Notes under the pieces: generated by a model
Told to the model about the DNA's origin: nothing
The model's input: the letters and a program-made list of their open reading frames with translations, nothing else
Databases searched by the model: none
Part shown: piece by piece, positions 1 to 6,116 of the stretch
How positions within the stretch are numbered: position 1 is the first letter of the stretch
Layout: each line of letters starts with the position of its first letter
From: Thiomicrorhabdus sp.
GTDB taxonomy: Bacteria; Pseudomonadota; Gammaproteobacteria; Thiomicrospirales; Thiomicrospiraceae
NCBI GenBank assembly: GCA_015488565.1
Contig: WFNQ01000028.1
Location: forward strand, 1-7,416
Direction of reading: 5' to 3'
DNA length: 7,416 nucleotides
Position numbers and translations under genes: made by a program

Positions 1-63
1 ATTCAAGACTTTGGTGGTCAAAAGTCTTTGCACCTTGCACAACTATTTGATTGGGTATTGTAA
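1..63 (+). CDS. Possible 3' end of an unidentified + strand gene (partial)
   Basis: Frame 1 is open from the left edge for 20 codons and ends at TAA (61-63). The C-terminal peptide includes DFGGQKSLHLAQ and LFDWVL, which looks protein-like, but it is too short to assign to a family. Frame 2 is also open slightly further, so the frame choice is a judgement. An 8-bp inverted repeat (5-12 with 21-28) lies inside it and has no T-tract on either strand. If the gene is real, it converges on the HIT gene, with stop codons 11 bases apart. Confidence 0.4.
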   Translation: MQDFGGQKSLHLAQLFDWVL

Positions 64-118
64 AAAAAGTGCCTCTATTTAAAGTAGGATTTAAGTACGT
101 TTTTAAATGTTAAAGGCA
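62..118 (-). terminator. Intrinsic terminator of the HIT gene, overlapping its 3' end
   Basis: On the minus-strand RNA, bases 118-112 pair with 76-70 (UGCCUUU with AGAGGCA, one G-U). After a 3-base bulge, 108-102 pair with 83-77 (AUUUAAA with UUUAAAU). An 18-base loop closes the structure. The stem is followed by one C and then seven U (from A62-A68 on +). The left arms contain the TAG stop and the last codons of the HIT gene, so the terminator is embedded in the coding end. The plus strand has no T-tract after the stem, so the signal is directional. Confidence 0.55.
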
Positions 119-473
119 TCTCTTCAGACGGTTTTAGCCCTTCATGACACCAAACTGGATTTGGCCAAGCTTCATCTTCTTGGGTTCTAAAAATAATGTG
201 AATGTGTAAATGCGGATTTTGATTGCCTAATTTGGCTAAATTAAAATGTGGGCCAAAGCCTGCCTCTTGTAGAGTATGAATCAGCTGGTGTATTGCACCG
301 TAGAGTTTTTCAACATAGTCAATATCGGTTAAATCCTGCTTGGGAATGACTAATAACCAAGGCAAGTCGGTGGGTTCGGCCATTAACGAGAACAGGGAAT
401 GGTCGTAGAGGTACTTGGCCTCAAAGGTCTCTTCAAGCTGTTGTGGCGTGTGGTTCGGTAATATAATGTCCAT
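75..473 (-). CDS. HIT-family (histidine triad) hydrolase
   Basis: A 132-residue protein of the histidine-triad superfamily, nucleotide hydrolases and transferases that act on the alpha-phosphate of substrates such as AMP conjugates or dinucleoside polyphosphates. The signature HLHIHII (His88, His90, His92) is intact, with the central histidine the expected nucleophile. It is followed by an AWPNPVW segment typical of a short gammaproteobacterial HIT subgroup. The length fits a single-domain HIT protein, with no signal peptide or membrane segment, so it should be cytosolic. The ATG start is supported by an upstream GGGAG about 7 bases away. It is divergent from maf across 43 bases, which must hold promoters for both. 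The exact substrate cannot be told from sequence. Confidence 0.9.
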   Translation of the reverse strand: MDIILPNHTPQQLEETFEAKYLYDHSLFSLMAEPTDLPWLLVIPKQDLTDIDYVEKLYGAIHQLIHTLQEAGFGPHFNLAKLGNQNPHLHIHIIFRTQEDEAWPNPVWCHEGLKPSEEMPLTFKNVLKSYFK

Positions 474-516
474 GATTAACTCCCTTTATTTTATTCTGGA
501 ATCATAGCAGGTTTTT

Positions 517-1118
517 ATGAAAACAACATTTACCAAATGCGATAACACGTTATTTTTGGCGTCTTCCTCCCCTAGGCGAAAAGAGTTGTTGCAACAACTT
601 GGGCTGAGTTTTGACGTGATTCAGGCGCCGATTGAAGAGGTGGCGTTACCCAATGAGTCCCCCGATCGTATGTATTGCGAATGGCGATTGAAAAAGCCTT
701 GTCGGGCTTTAATAAAGTGGCTGGAAAACAGATTTGGGTCATTGGCAGTGATACGGCTGTGGTGTTGCATGGCAAAGTATTTGGTCAGCCCAAAAATGCT
801 GCGGATGCATTTTCAATGTTGTCACAACTATCAGGAACAGAACACGAGGTCTTAAGTGGCGTGGCGGTGGTGTTTGATGGTGAGGTCTTTTCGGCCATGT
901 GCAAAACACGGGTTCAGTTTAAAGCGATGAGTCAAGCCGAAATAAAGGCTTATATTGCGACTGAAGAGTCGTTTGGAAAAGCGGGTTCGTATGCCATTCA
1001 AGGGGAGGGGGCAAAATTTATATCGCATATTAACGGCAGCTATTCTGGCGTGATGGGCTTGCCGTTATTTGAGTTGAATCGGTTGTTAACGGAAGCGAGT
1101 TATTATCAACTCGCTTAA
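517..1118 (+). pseudogene. maf: Maf nucleoside triphosphate pyrophosphatase (dTTP/UTP type), frameshifted
   Basis: Maf proteins hydrolyse non-canonical or excess nucleoside triphosphates to monophosphates plus pyrophosphate. The N-terminal part (517 to about 668) reads LASSSPRRKELL, the hallmark Maf phosphate-binding motif, and runs to NESPDR. The matching continuation, YVLRMAIEKA, then GSDTAVV (with the catalytic-site Asp) and the C-terminal YAIQGEGAKF and GVMGLPL, lies in a different frame from 669 onward. One added base near 667-669 would restore a continuous product of about 200 residues, the normal family length. GSDT plus the YAIQG motif point to the YhdE-like dTTP/UTP subfamily rather than YceF. 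No other lesion is visible, so this is either a recent mutation or a sequencing error. As read, translation from ATG 517 runs out of frame and stops at 855. The second part has only a TTG at 675 without a Shine-Dalgarno sequence, so independent expression is unlikely. Confidence 0.85.
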
Positions 1119-1128
1119 TTCTCTTTTT
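1093..1128 (+). terminator. Probable intrinsic terminator at the maf 3' end
   Basis: A perfect 9-bp stem, AAGCGAGTT (1093-1101) with AACTCGCTT (1108-1116), encloses a 6-base loop. It is followed after a few bases by the T-rich TTCTCTTTTT. The stem lies within the last maf codons and its stop. On the minus strand the hairpin is not followed by a T-tract, so it serves maf rather than argF. Confidence 0.5.
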
Positions 1129-1142
1129 GAAAAAAAGGGGGG

Positions 1143-2051
1143 TTATTTTTGTGCCATTAAAAACTCAAGCAGTGCTTTTTGAGCATGCAGTCTATTTTCG
1201 GCTTCATCCCATACCACGCTGTCTTTTGCGTCAATGACATCGGCGGTGACTTCTTCACCACGGTGAGCAGGCAGGCAGTGCATGAATAAAACGTCTTTGT
1301 CCGCTTGTTGCATGACTTGTTGATTGACTTGATAGTCTGCAAATGCTTTTTCACGGAGTTTTTGCTCTTCCTCTTGCCCCATGCTTGCCCACACATCGGT
1401 TACGATTAAGTGTGAATTTTCTGCGGCATCTAAGGTATTGCGTACAATTTCAACGCGGTCTTTATGTTGGTTTACCAACGCCATGTTGGGATCATAGCCT
1501 TCAGGGCAGGCAATTCGTAATTTAAAATCGTATTGTGCGGCGGCATTAATATAGGAGTGGCACATATTGTTACCATCACCAACCCAAGTCACTGTTTTGC
1601 CTTGAATACTGCCACGGTGTTCTTGATAGGTTTGCATGTCGGCCAACAGTTGGCAGGGATGGTAATCATCGGTTAAGGCATTGATAATAGGAACGGATGA
1701 GTGCTGTGCAAAGGTGGTGACAATATCATGCCCAAAAGTACGAATCATGATGCCATCGACCATGCTGGAAATGACTCTGGCACTGTCTTCAATGGGTTCT
1801 CCTCGTCCAAGCTGCGTGTCTCGAGAAGAGAGAAATAGGGCGTGGCCACCTAGCTGTGTCATGCCCGCTTCAAATGAGATGCGTGTGCGTGTTGAGGATT
1901 TTTCAAAAATCATGGCAAGCGTTTGGTTTTTAAGTGGTTCAAAAATCTCACCCGCTTTTTGCATGGCTTTGAGTTCACTGCCACGGTGCATAATAGCATT
2001 TAGCTCGGCAGGGGTAAGGTCTTGTAGTGTTAAAAAATGTCTAACAGTCAT
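1143..2051 (-). CDS. argF: Ornithine carbamoyltransferase
   Basis: Catalyses carbamoyl phosphate + L-ornithine to L-citrulline + phosphate, the sixth step of arginine biosynthesis; cytosolic, normally a trimer. Its 302 residues match the usual anabolic length. Visible motifs are STRTR (53-57) and HPCQ (131-134) for carbamoyl phosphate, DVWASMGQEEE (219-229) with the SMG loop that binds ornithine, and HCLPAHRGEEV (258-268) with the active-site cysteine. The ATG start gives the typical MTVRHFLTL opening, and there is no upstream in-frame start. There is no convincing Shine-Dalgarno sequence: the purine-rich GGGGAAG lies about 28 bases upstream, in the side of a hairpin. It is the second gene after argD and probably co-transcribed with it. 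It could also have its own promoter, but I see none. Confidence 0.97.
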   Translation of the reverse strand: MTVRHFLTLQDLTPAELNAIMHRGSELKAMQKAGEIFEPLKNQTLAMIFEKSSTRTRISFEAGMTQLGGHALFLSSRDTQLGRGEPIEDSARVISSMVDGIMIRTFGHDIVTTFAQHSSVPIINALTDDYHPCQLLADMQTYQEHRGSIQGKTVTWVGDGNNMCHSYINAAAQYDFKLRIACPEGYDPNMALVNQHKDRVEIVRNTLDAAENSHLIVTDVWASMGQEEEQKLREKAFADYQVNQQVMQQADKDVLFMHCLPAHRGEEVTADVIDAKDSVVWDEAENRLHAQKALLEFLMAQK

Positions 2052-2082
2052 ATGGATTGTCTTTATATTGTTTAAATTCTTC

Positions 2083-2123
2083 CCCCCCCTTACTCTATTT
2101 ATACTTTTTTGAGTAAGGGGGGG
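2083..2123 (-). repeat. GC-tract hairpin in the argD-argF intergenic spacer
   Basis: A perfect 13-bp inverted repeat (2083-2095 with 2111-2123) is built from a run of C and TTACTC on the left and GAGTAA plus seven G on the right, with a 15-base AT-rich loop. The left side carries C8 (2082-2089). In the arg transcript the G-rich arm ends about 31 bases before the argF ATG. Neither strand has a uridine run after the stem, so it does not look like a simple terminator. It could act in mRNA processing, 3'-end protection of argD, or partial read-through control of argF; this role is inference. Confidence 0.7.
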
Positions 2124-2131
2124 AGAAAAAT

Positions 2132-3301
2132 TTATTTTAAAAAGTTTTGAATAATATCAACCAGTGTATTCACCAGTTCATCGGTTTGTTCAGAGCTCAT
2201 GACAAACGTGGGCAGTAAACGAATGGTATCACCACGTGTTACATTGATCAGTAAGCCTTGTTCTAGAGCGGTCGCAACCAGTTCGCCACAAGGACGATCG
2301 AGCTGAATACCAATCATGTAGCCTTTACCACGAATATCGAGTACACCCGTTTGATTGACTAATGCTTCTTTAAATTGTTTAAGCAGTTTATCGCCTTTGC
2401 TGGCAATGGATGGGATGTAATGATTGGCCTCCAGTACATTGATGACCGCTAAACCTGCGGCACACGCTAAGGGGTTTCCGCCAAACGTAGTGCCATGGTT
2501 TCCAGGGACAAGTACTTCTGATGCTTTTCCTTTGGTTAAACAAGCGCCAATTGGCATCCCGTTACCGAGTGCTTTTGCAAGGGTTAGGACGTCGGGTACG
2601 ATGGACTCATGTTGAAATGCAAACCATTCGCCAGTACGCCCCATGCCAGTTTGAATTTCATCCAGCATCAGTAACCAGTTATTGGTATCGCATATTTTTC
2701 TAAGTTCCGCTAAATAACCGGTTTCTGGAATGTGAACGCCTCCTTCACCTTGAATCGGCTCAACCAATATGGCGACAATATTTGGGTTGTTAGAGAGTGC
2801 TTGAATGGCTTTCACATCATTAAATGGAACTCGAATAAATCCATCAACGAGAGGAGTAAAACCTTCATGTACTTTTGGATTGCCTGTGGCAGAAAGGGTT
2901 GCCATGGTACGACCATGAAAGCTGTTCTCCATTACAACCACGGTGGGCTGGGCAATGTTTTGCTGATGGCCATATTTTTTGGCAATTTTTAATGCGGTTT
3001 CGTTGGCTTCAGCCCCCGAATTGCAAAAGAACACTCGATCCATATCAGAGAGCTTAATAAGTTGACTGGCAAGCTCGGTTTGTTTGGGGATTTGATATAG
3101 ATTTGATGTGTGCATTAGGGTTTTACTTTGTAGGCAAATCGCATCCGAAATGGCGGGATGTGAATGCCCTAAGCTGCATACGGCAATGCCGCTTAAGGCA
3201 TCTAAATACGTTTTTCCATCGGTGTCTTGTAGCGTGGCACCACGGCCTTTTTCAAAGGTAACGGGTAGCCGCGCGTAAGTGTTCATTAGTTGCGTTGACA
3301 T
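2132..3301 (-). CDS. argD: Acetylornithine aminotransferase
   Basis: A PLP-dependent class III aminotransferase converting N-acetylglutamate semialdehyde to N2-acetylornithine with glutamate as amino donor; in many bacteria it also serves as succinyldiaminopimelate aminotransferase in lysine synthesis. Its 389 residues are a normal length. Motifs in order: CNSGAEANETALK (about 93-105), NSFHGRT (126-132), DEIQTGMGRTG (214-224) with the PLP-contacting Asp, the Schiff-base lysine in LAKALGNG (Lys243), and TTFGGNP (271-277). The ATG at 3301 is preceded by AAAAGGA at a 9-base spacing. It is first in an argD-argF unit read leftwards. The 5' leader contains a terminator-like fold about 60 bases upstream of the start (see 3362-3421), suggesting regulated read-through. 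Confidence 0.96.
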   Translation of the reverse strand: MSTQLMNTYARLPVTFEKGRGATLQDTDGKTYLDALSGIAVCSLGHSHPAISDAICLQSKTLMHTSNLYQIPKQTELASQLIKLSDMDRVFFCNSGAEANETALKIAKKYGHQQNIAQPTVVVMENSFHGRTMATLSATGNPKVHEGFTPLVDGFIRVPFNDVKAIQALSNNPNIVAILVEPIQGEGGVHIPETGYLAELRKICDTNNWLLMLDEIQTGMGRTGEWFAFQHESIVPDVLTLAKALGNGMPIGACLTKGKASEVLVPGNHGTTFGGNPLACAAGLAVINVLEANHYIPSIASKGDKLLKQFKEALVNQTGVLDIRGKGYMIGIQLDRPCGELVATALEQGLLINVTRGDTIRLLPTFVMSSEQTDELVNTLVDIIQNFLK

Positions 3302-3361
3302 GTTGTTTGATCCTTTTAAAAATGGCTTGTAAGATTGGCTTTAATTCTTCGTCTTTACTTT

Positions 3362-3421
3362 GAAAAACAAAAAAGCAACCAAGATAGAGTATTTTGAACC
3401 CTATACGTTATGGTTGCTTTT
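3362..3421 (-). terminator. Intrinsic terminator fold in the argD leader (attenuator or small-RNA end)
   Basis: On the minus-strand RNA the outer stem is a perfect 11 bp (3421-3411 with 3381-3371, AAAAGCAACCA with UGGUUGCUUUU). After an asymmetric internal loop comes a 7-bp inner stem (3404-3398 with 3390-3384, AUAGGGU with ACUCUAU, one G-U) with a 7-base loop. The stem runs directly into UUUUUUGUUUUU. On the plus strand the inner stem has an A-C mismatch and the T-run is only four bases, so the structure reads as a minus-strand signal. It lies between a predicted promoter (3452-3479) and the argD start at 3301. No leader-peptide ORF with arginine codons and no recognised riboswitch class is visible. 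Confidence 0.65.
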
Positions 3422-3451
3422 CCTGTTGAGGATTAAAAATCCAAAGGAGTG

Positions 3452-3479
3452 ATTTTAGCGCAATGATTTAAAATTTCAA
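3452..3479 (-). promoter_or_regulatory. Predicted sigma-70 promoter for the argD leader
   Basis: On the minus strand, TTGAAA (3479-3474) and TAAAAT (3457-3452) are separated by 16 bases, giving a likely start near 3445. The transcript would enter the leader hairpin within about 25 bases and reach argD after about 145 bases. Four of six -35 bases or better, and five of six -10 bases, match consensus. In AT-rich DNA such matches can arise by chance, but the position just ahead of the terminator fold supports it. Confidence 0.45.
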
Positions 3480-3508
3480 GTAATTTCCCCTATCGGATGT
3501 GGTTGTTT

Positions 3509-3560
3509 TTGTTTTTTAGAGTTGAATAGGTGGATAATAAGTCGTTGTTTAGGATAGAAT
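3509..3560 (+). promoter_or_regulatory. Candidate ilvE promoter elements
   Basis: Two weak possibilities exist: TTGTTT (3509-3514) with GATAAT (3533-3538) at an 18-base spacing, or a TAGAAT -10 at 3555-3560 with only a poor -35 (GGATAA). Neither is strong. An ilvE promoter is expected in this stretch because the gene upstream is divergent. Confidence 0.3.
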
Positions 3561-3606
3561 ATCGCTCTTAATTTATTTGTTGAATCGATTTTTTGGAGTA
3601 TTTTCA

Positions 3607-4533
3607 ATGCAAACAATGGCTGATAGAGATGGTCTAATCTGGTTAGATGGCGAAATGGTTCCTTGGCGTGATGCGAAAGTACACGTTTTAACTCATACAT
3701 TACATTATGGAATGGGTGTCTTTGAGGGTGTTCGTGCTTATGAAGCTGAGCAAGGTACTTCTATCTTTCGATTGGAAACGCATACTGATCGTCTATTTAA
3801 TTCAGCTAAAATTTTGAATATGGATATTCCATTTGATAAAGAGACGCTTAATGAAGCGCAGAGAGCGGCGGTTAAATTAAATAATTTAACGTCGGCCTAT
3901 TTGCGTCCAATGGCTTTTTACGGTTCAGAAGGTATGGGGTTGCGAGCGGACAACTTAAAAGTACACGTGATGATTGCGGCTTGGGAGTGGGGCGCGTACA
4001 TGGGGGAGGAAAATTTAACCCGTGGAATTAAGGTAGCGACCTCTTCATATACTCGTCATCACGTGAATATAACCATGACCAAAGCGAAATCAAATGGTTC
4101 TTATATGAACTCGATGTTGGCCTTGCAAGAAGCCATTAGTCACGGTTGTGATGAAGCGCTGTTATTGGATACCGAAGGCTTTGTAGCAGAAGGGTCGGGT
4201 GAAAATTTCTTTATGGTTCGTGATGGTGTTTTGTATACGCCTGAACTCACTTCTGCTTTAGATGGCATTACCCGTAAAACCATTATGCACTTGGCTAAAG
4301 AGTTAGGTATTGAGGTGGTTGAAAAGCGCATTACACGTGATGAAGTATATATTGCAGATGAAGCTTTTTTTACTGGCACAGCCGCAGAAGTGACGCCTAT
4401 TCGTGAACTGGATAATCGTCCAATTGGCGCGGGGTCTCGTGGGCCAATTACTGAAAAATTACAATCACTGTATTTTGATATCGTTCATGGTCGCTCACCA
4501 GCCCACTTAAACTGGTTAACGAACGTAGCTTAA
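3607..4533 (+). CDS. ilvE: Branched-chain amino-acid aminotransferase
   Basis: A fold-type IV PLP aminotransferase that carries out the last step of valine, leucine and isoleucine synthesis, moving an amino group from glutamate to the branched 2-oxo acids. The start is placed at ATG 3607, with GGAG (3595-3598) 8 bases upstream. This gives 308 residues, close to the 309 of E. coli IlvE; an in-frame TTG at 3577 lies before this Shine-Dalgarno sequence and is rejected. Motifs: LHYGMGVFEGVRAY near residue 30, the PLP lysine in AKSNGSY (Lys161), GFVAEGSGENFF for the phosphate/PLP region, and the C-terminal FFTGTAAEVTPI block. Its stop TAA abuts the Shine-Dalgarno sequence of the zinc-finger gene 11 bases downstream, implying one transcript. 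It is divergent from argD across a 305-base control region. Confidence 0.96.
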   Translation: MQTMADRDGLIWLDGEMVPWRDAKVHVLTHTLHYGMGVFEGVRAYEAEQGTSIFRLETHTDRLFNSAKILNMDIPFDKETLNEAQRAAVKLNNLTSAYLRPMAFYGSEGMGLRADNLKVHVMIAAWEWGAYMGEENLTRGIKVATSSYTRHHVNITMTKAKSNGSYMNSMLALQEAISHGCDEALLLDTEGFVAEGSGENFFMVRDGVLYTPELTSALDGITRKTIMHLAKELGIEVVEKRITRDEVYIADEAFFTGTAAEVTPIRELDNRPIGAGSRGPITEKLQSLYFDIVHGRSPAHLNWLTNVA

Positions 4534-4544
4534 GGAGTCTTGAA

Positions 4545-4751
4545 ATGAGTAATAACTCAACCAATGCAAAATCACATTATGATGTGACGTACAAAGATTT
4601 GCCATTGCACTGCCCCACACGAGATATGAGTGTGTGGAATTCACATCCAAAAGTATTTTTGCCCATAGAGCTAACGGGAAAGGCTAAGTGTCCATATTGT
4701 GGCGCGGAGTATACGTTGACTGATTGGGATCCTAATCACTCGTCGCATTAG
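4545..4751 (+). CDS. CHCC-type zinc-finger protein (zf-CHCC, NDUFS6-like domain)
   Basis: A 68-residue protein. The C-terminal half reads GKAKCPYCGAEYTLTDW, with the CPYCG pair, preceded by a conserved LPLHCP segment. The Cys plus later His/Cys arrangement is the CHCC zinc-finger family, also seen in the mitochondrial complex I subunit NDUFS6. The bacterial function is unsettled. The gene commonly sits directly after ilvE in beta- and gammaproteobacteria (general knowledge), as here. AGGAG overlaps the end of the ilvE stop codon and sets the ATG at 4545, so translation is probably coupled to ilvE. No signal or membrane segment is seen, so it should be cytosolic. Confidence 0.85.
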   Translation: MSNNSTNAKSHYDVTYKDLPLHCPTRDMSVWNSHPKVFLPIELTGKAKCPYCGAEYTLTDWDPNHSSH

Positions 4752-4771
4752 GTTTTACGTTATTTGAATGC

Positions 4772-4802
4772 AAAAAAGCCCAGTAAATCTGGGCTTTTTT
4801 TT
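4772..4802. terminator. Bidirectional intrinsic terminator
   Basis: A perfect stem with GCCCAG (4778-4783) and CTGGGC (4789-4794) around the loop TAAAT is flanked by A6 on the left and T8 on the right. It therefore has a uridine tract on both strands. It ends the ilvE-zinc-finger transcript on the plus strand and the converging ferredoxin transcript on the minus strand. Confidence 0.93.
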
Positions 4803-4823
4803 CAGTACATATTTGTTATTTTT

Positions 4824-5075
4824 TTAAATAAGCTCAATTTCCACATCTGTCGTGGGAATAACGCTACAGGTTAAAATTTCTCCTTTGCGTGACTCATAGG
4901 CGGGTGTTTGAATTTCTTCAACCTTGCCAGAAATTAAACGTACGGTACAAGCGCCGCAGTTTCCACCTCGGCAACTGTAAGGAACATCAAATCCGCTCTC
5001 ATCTAACGCTTCAAGCATTGAAAATTGACCATCAAATTCACACTCTCCTTGGCCGACCAATGTAATTTTTGCCAT
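4824..5075 (-). CDS. Small plant-type 2Fe-2S ferredoxin
   Basis: An electron-transfer protein of 83 residues carrying one [2Fe-2S] cluster. The cluster motif CRGGNCGAC (Cys-x4-Cys-x2-Cys) and the fourth cysteine in LTCSV are all present. The ATG at 5075 is chosen because AGGAC lies 9 bases upstream and the product begins MAKITL, as expected for the fold; an upstream in-frame TTG at 5111 would add 12 residues outside the domain. Length and layout resemble E. coli YfaE, the ferredoxin that maintains the ribonucleotide reductase radical cofactor, but no nrd gene is nearby, so the partner is unknown. It appears monocistronic: divergent from the channel gene and converging on the zinc-finger gene across a shared terminator. 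Confidence 0.9.
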   Translation of the reverse strand: MAKITLVGQGECEFDGQFSMLEALDESGFDVPYSCRGGNCGACTVRLISGKVEEIQTPAYESRKGEILTCSVIPTTDVEIELI

Positions 5076-5245
5076 ATCACTTGTCCTATTTTCATGTAAA
5101 AAAGTTAACAAAGTATTTTAACAACTATATTTCTTTTTGAATGCAGTAAAATGGCATAAATTTTTTTTATGACCTTTTTTATAGTAAAGAGAACCCTTGT
5201 TTTTAGGGGTAGATAAAACAGGATAGTTAAGGAGTAGTGTTAAAA

Positions 5246-6085
5246 ATGACTTGGAATGACTTTCAAACAAAATTTCAAAAGGTTCGAGATAATAAAGTCT
5301 TTGAGTTATTTGTTATTGGTGTAATTATTTTTTCATCGTTAATGATTGGGATTCAAACCTATGACCTAAACCCTTGGGTGGATGGTGGAATTCGGGTTTT
5401 GGATTATGCGGTGACATTATTTTTTGTGCTAGAAATTTCGATTCGAATGGCGGCAGAAGATAGGTTGAAAAATTTCTTTAAAAAAGGCTGGAATGTATTT
5501 GATTTTATCATTGTGGCTGTTAGCTTGATTCCGTTAGATGATTCAGAATACGCCATGATCGCTCGGATGCTGCGTCTGTTTAGGGTCATGCGTTTAATCT
5601 CGTTTATCCCAGAATTAAGAGTATTGGTCAGTGCACTGATTTCAGCGTTACCTAGAATGGGATATGTGGCGCTGTTAATGTTTATCATTTTTTACCTTTA
5701 TGCCGTTATTGGCAATCTACTTTACGCCAATTTAAATCCTGTGCTATGGGGTGACTTGGGTGTTTCATTATTAACACTTTTCCGTGTTGCTACTTTTGAA
5801 GATTGGACGGATGTTATGTATGAGGCGATGACGCTCTACAGTTTGAGTTGGATTTACTTTATTACTTTTATCTTCTTTTCTGCTTTTGTATTTTTGAATA
5901 TGATGATTGGTATTGTTGTAGAGGTGTTGGATGAAGAGCATAAGAAAATGGATGCAGAAACAAATGCAGAAAAGATAGCTGAAGAGCAGCAGGTCAAAGA
6001 TGAATATGTAAAACGCATGGAAGCAGACATGGCGTCTCTGCACCAAAAGCTTGATCTATTATTGATGCAGCAAAAAAGCCAGTAA
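5246..6085 (+). CDS. One-domain voltage-gated cation channel (bacterial Nav/Cav-like)
   Basis: A 279-residue six-helix ion channel, expected to form a tetramer in the inner membrane. S1 is about residues 18-38, S2 50-69, S3 82-97. S4 has four arginines at three-residue spacing (107, 110, 113, 116), the voltage sensor. S5 is about 140-160, the pore loop follows, and S6 is about 203-226. The C-terminus (about 227-279) is charged and heptad-like, fitting the coiled-coil bundle of the NaChBac family. The pore loop TLFRVATFEDW aligns with the NaChBac/NavAb TLFQV-x-TLESW, but the filter reads TFEDWTD (183-189), with acidic residues at positions occupied by Ser and Met in NavAb. Start: ATG 5246 lies 11 bases after AAGGAG; GTG 5237, with only 2 bases of spacing, is rejected. 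The gene stands alone and converges on the DsrE-like gene. The physiological role is unknown; Ca2+ permeation is inference. Confidence 0.9.
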   Translation: MTWNDFQTKFQKVRDNKVFELFVIGVIIFSSLMIGIQTYDLNPWVDGGIRVLDYAVTLFFVLEISIRMAAEDRLKNFFKKGWNVFDFIIVAVSLIPLDDSEYAMIARMLRLFRVMRLISFIPELRVLVSALISALPRMGYVALLMFIIFYLYAVIGNLLYANLNPVLWGDLGVSLLTLFRVATFEDWTDVMYEAMTLYSLSWIYFITFIFFSAFVFLNMMIGIVVEVLDEEHKKMDAETNAEKIAEEQQVKDEYVKRMEADMASLHQKLDLLLMQQKSQ

Positions 6086-6116
6086 GGGGTGTTAGCTTAA
6101 TATATAAGAGGGAGTT

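Larger units (their letters stand above)
3302..3606. promoter_or_regulatory. Divergent argD/ilvE control region, no protein gene seen
   Basis: This 305-base gap separates the divergent argD (-) and ilvE (+). It holds the argD Shine-Dalgarno sequence, the terminator fold (3362-3421), a small GGATT/AATCC hairpin (3430-3442), a minus-strand promoter (3452-3479), weaker candidate ilvE promoter elements, and the ilvE Shine-Dalgarno sequence GGAG (3595-3598). A minus-strand open frame across 3476-3700 overlaps the ilvE start and has no family features, so I do not call it. An AT-rich imperfect palindrome, TGATTTAAAATTTCA, overlaps the minus-strand -35 and could be an operator, but it is not a clean ArgR box. 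Confidence 0.6.

Noticed and set aside
5..28. 8-bp inverted repeat AAGACTTT / AAAGTCTT at the left edge
   Set aside because: No T-tract on either side and it lies inside a probable coding tail; no function can be supported.
667..669. Programmed -1 ribosomal frameshifting in maf
   Set aside because: The local sequence CGATCGTATG has no X-XXY-YYZ slippery heptamer and no obvious downstream stimulatory hairpin.
675..1118. Treating the second part of maf as a separate gene from TTG 675
   Set aside because: There is no Shine-Dalgarno sequence and the product lacks the essential SSPRR motif, which sits upstream in another frame; one frameshifted gene is the simpler reading.
3464..3479. ArgR box-like palindrome TGATTTAAAATTTCA over the argD -35
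   Set aside because: Half-sites match TGAAT/ATTCA at only 4 of 5 bases each and the spacing is one base too long. In such AT-rich DNA it is not convincing; a tandem second box is also missing.
3476..3700. A 74-codon minus-strand frame overlapping the ilvE start
   Set aside because: It runs antisense through the ilvE start and promoter region, has no family features and no clear ribosome site; treated as chance.
5153..5180. Terminator-like GGCATAAA / TTTATGACC followed by T6
   Set aside because: The stem is almost all A-T with a bulge, and it lies between two divergent genes with no transcript to end; likely incidental to the AT-rich spacer.
5771..6046. A minus-strand frame opposite the channel gene
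   Set aside because: It is antisense to a clearly real membrane protein gene; its hydrophobic character mirrors the T-rich S6 codons.
6086..6116. Terminator between the converging channel and DsrE-like genes
   Set aside because: Only a weak CTTA/TAAG repeat with no T-tract is present; no terminator can be supported.
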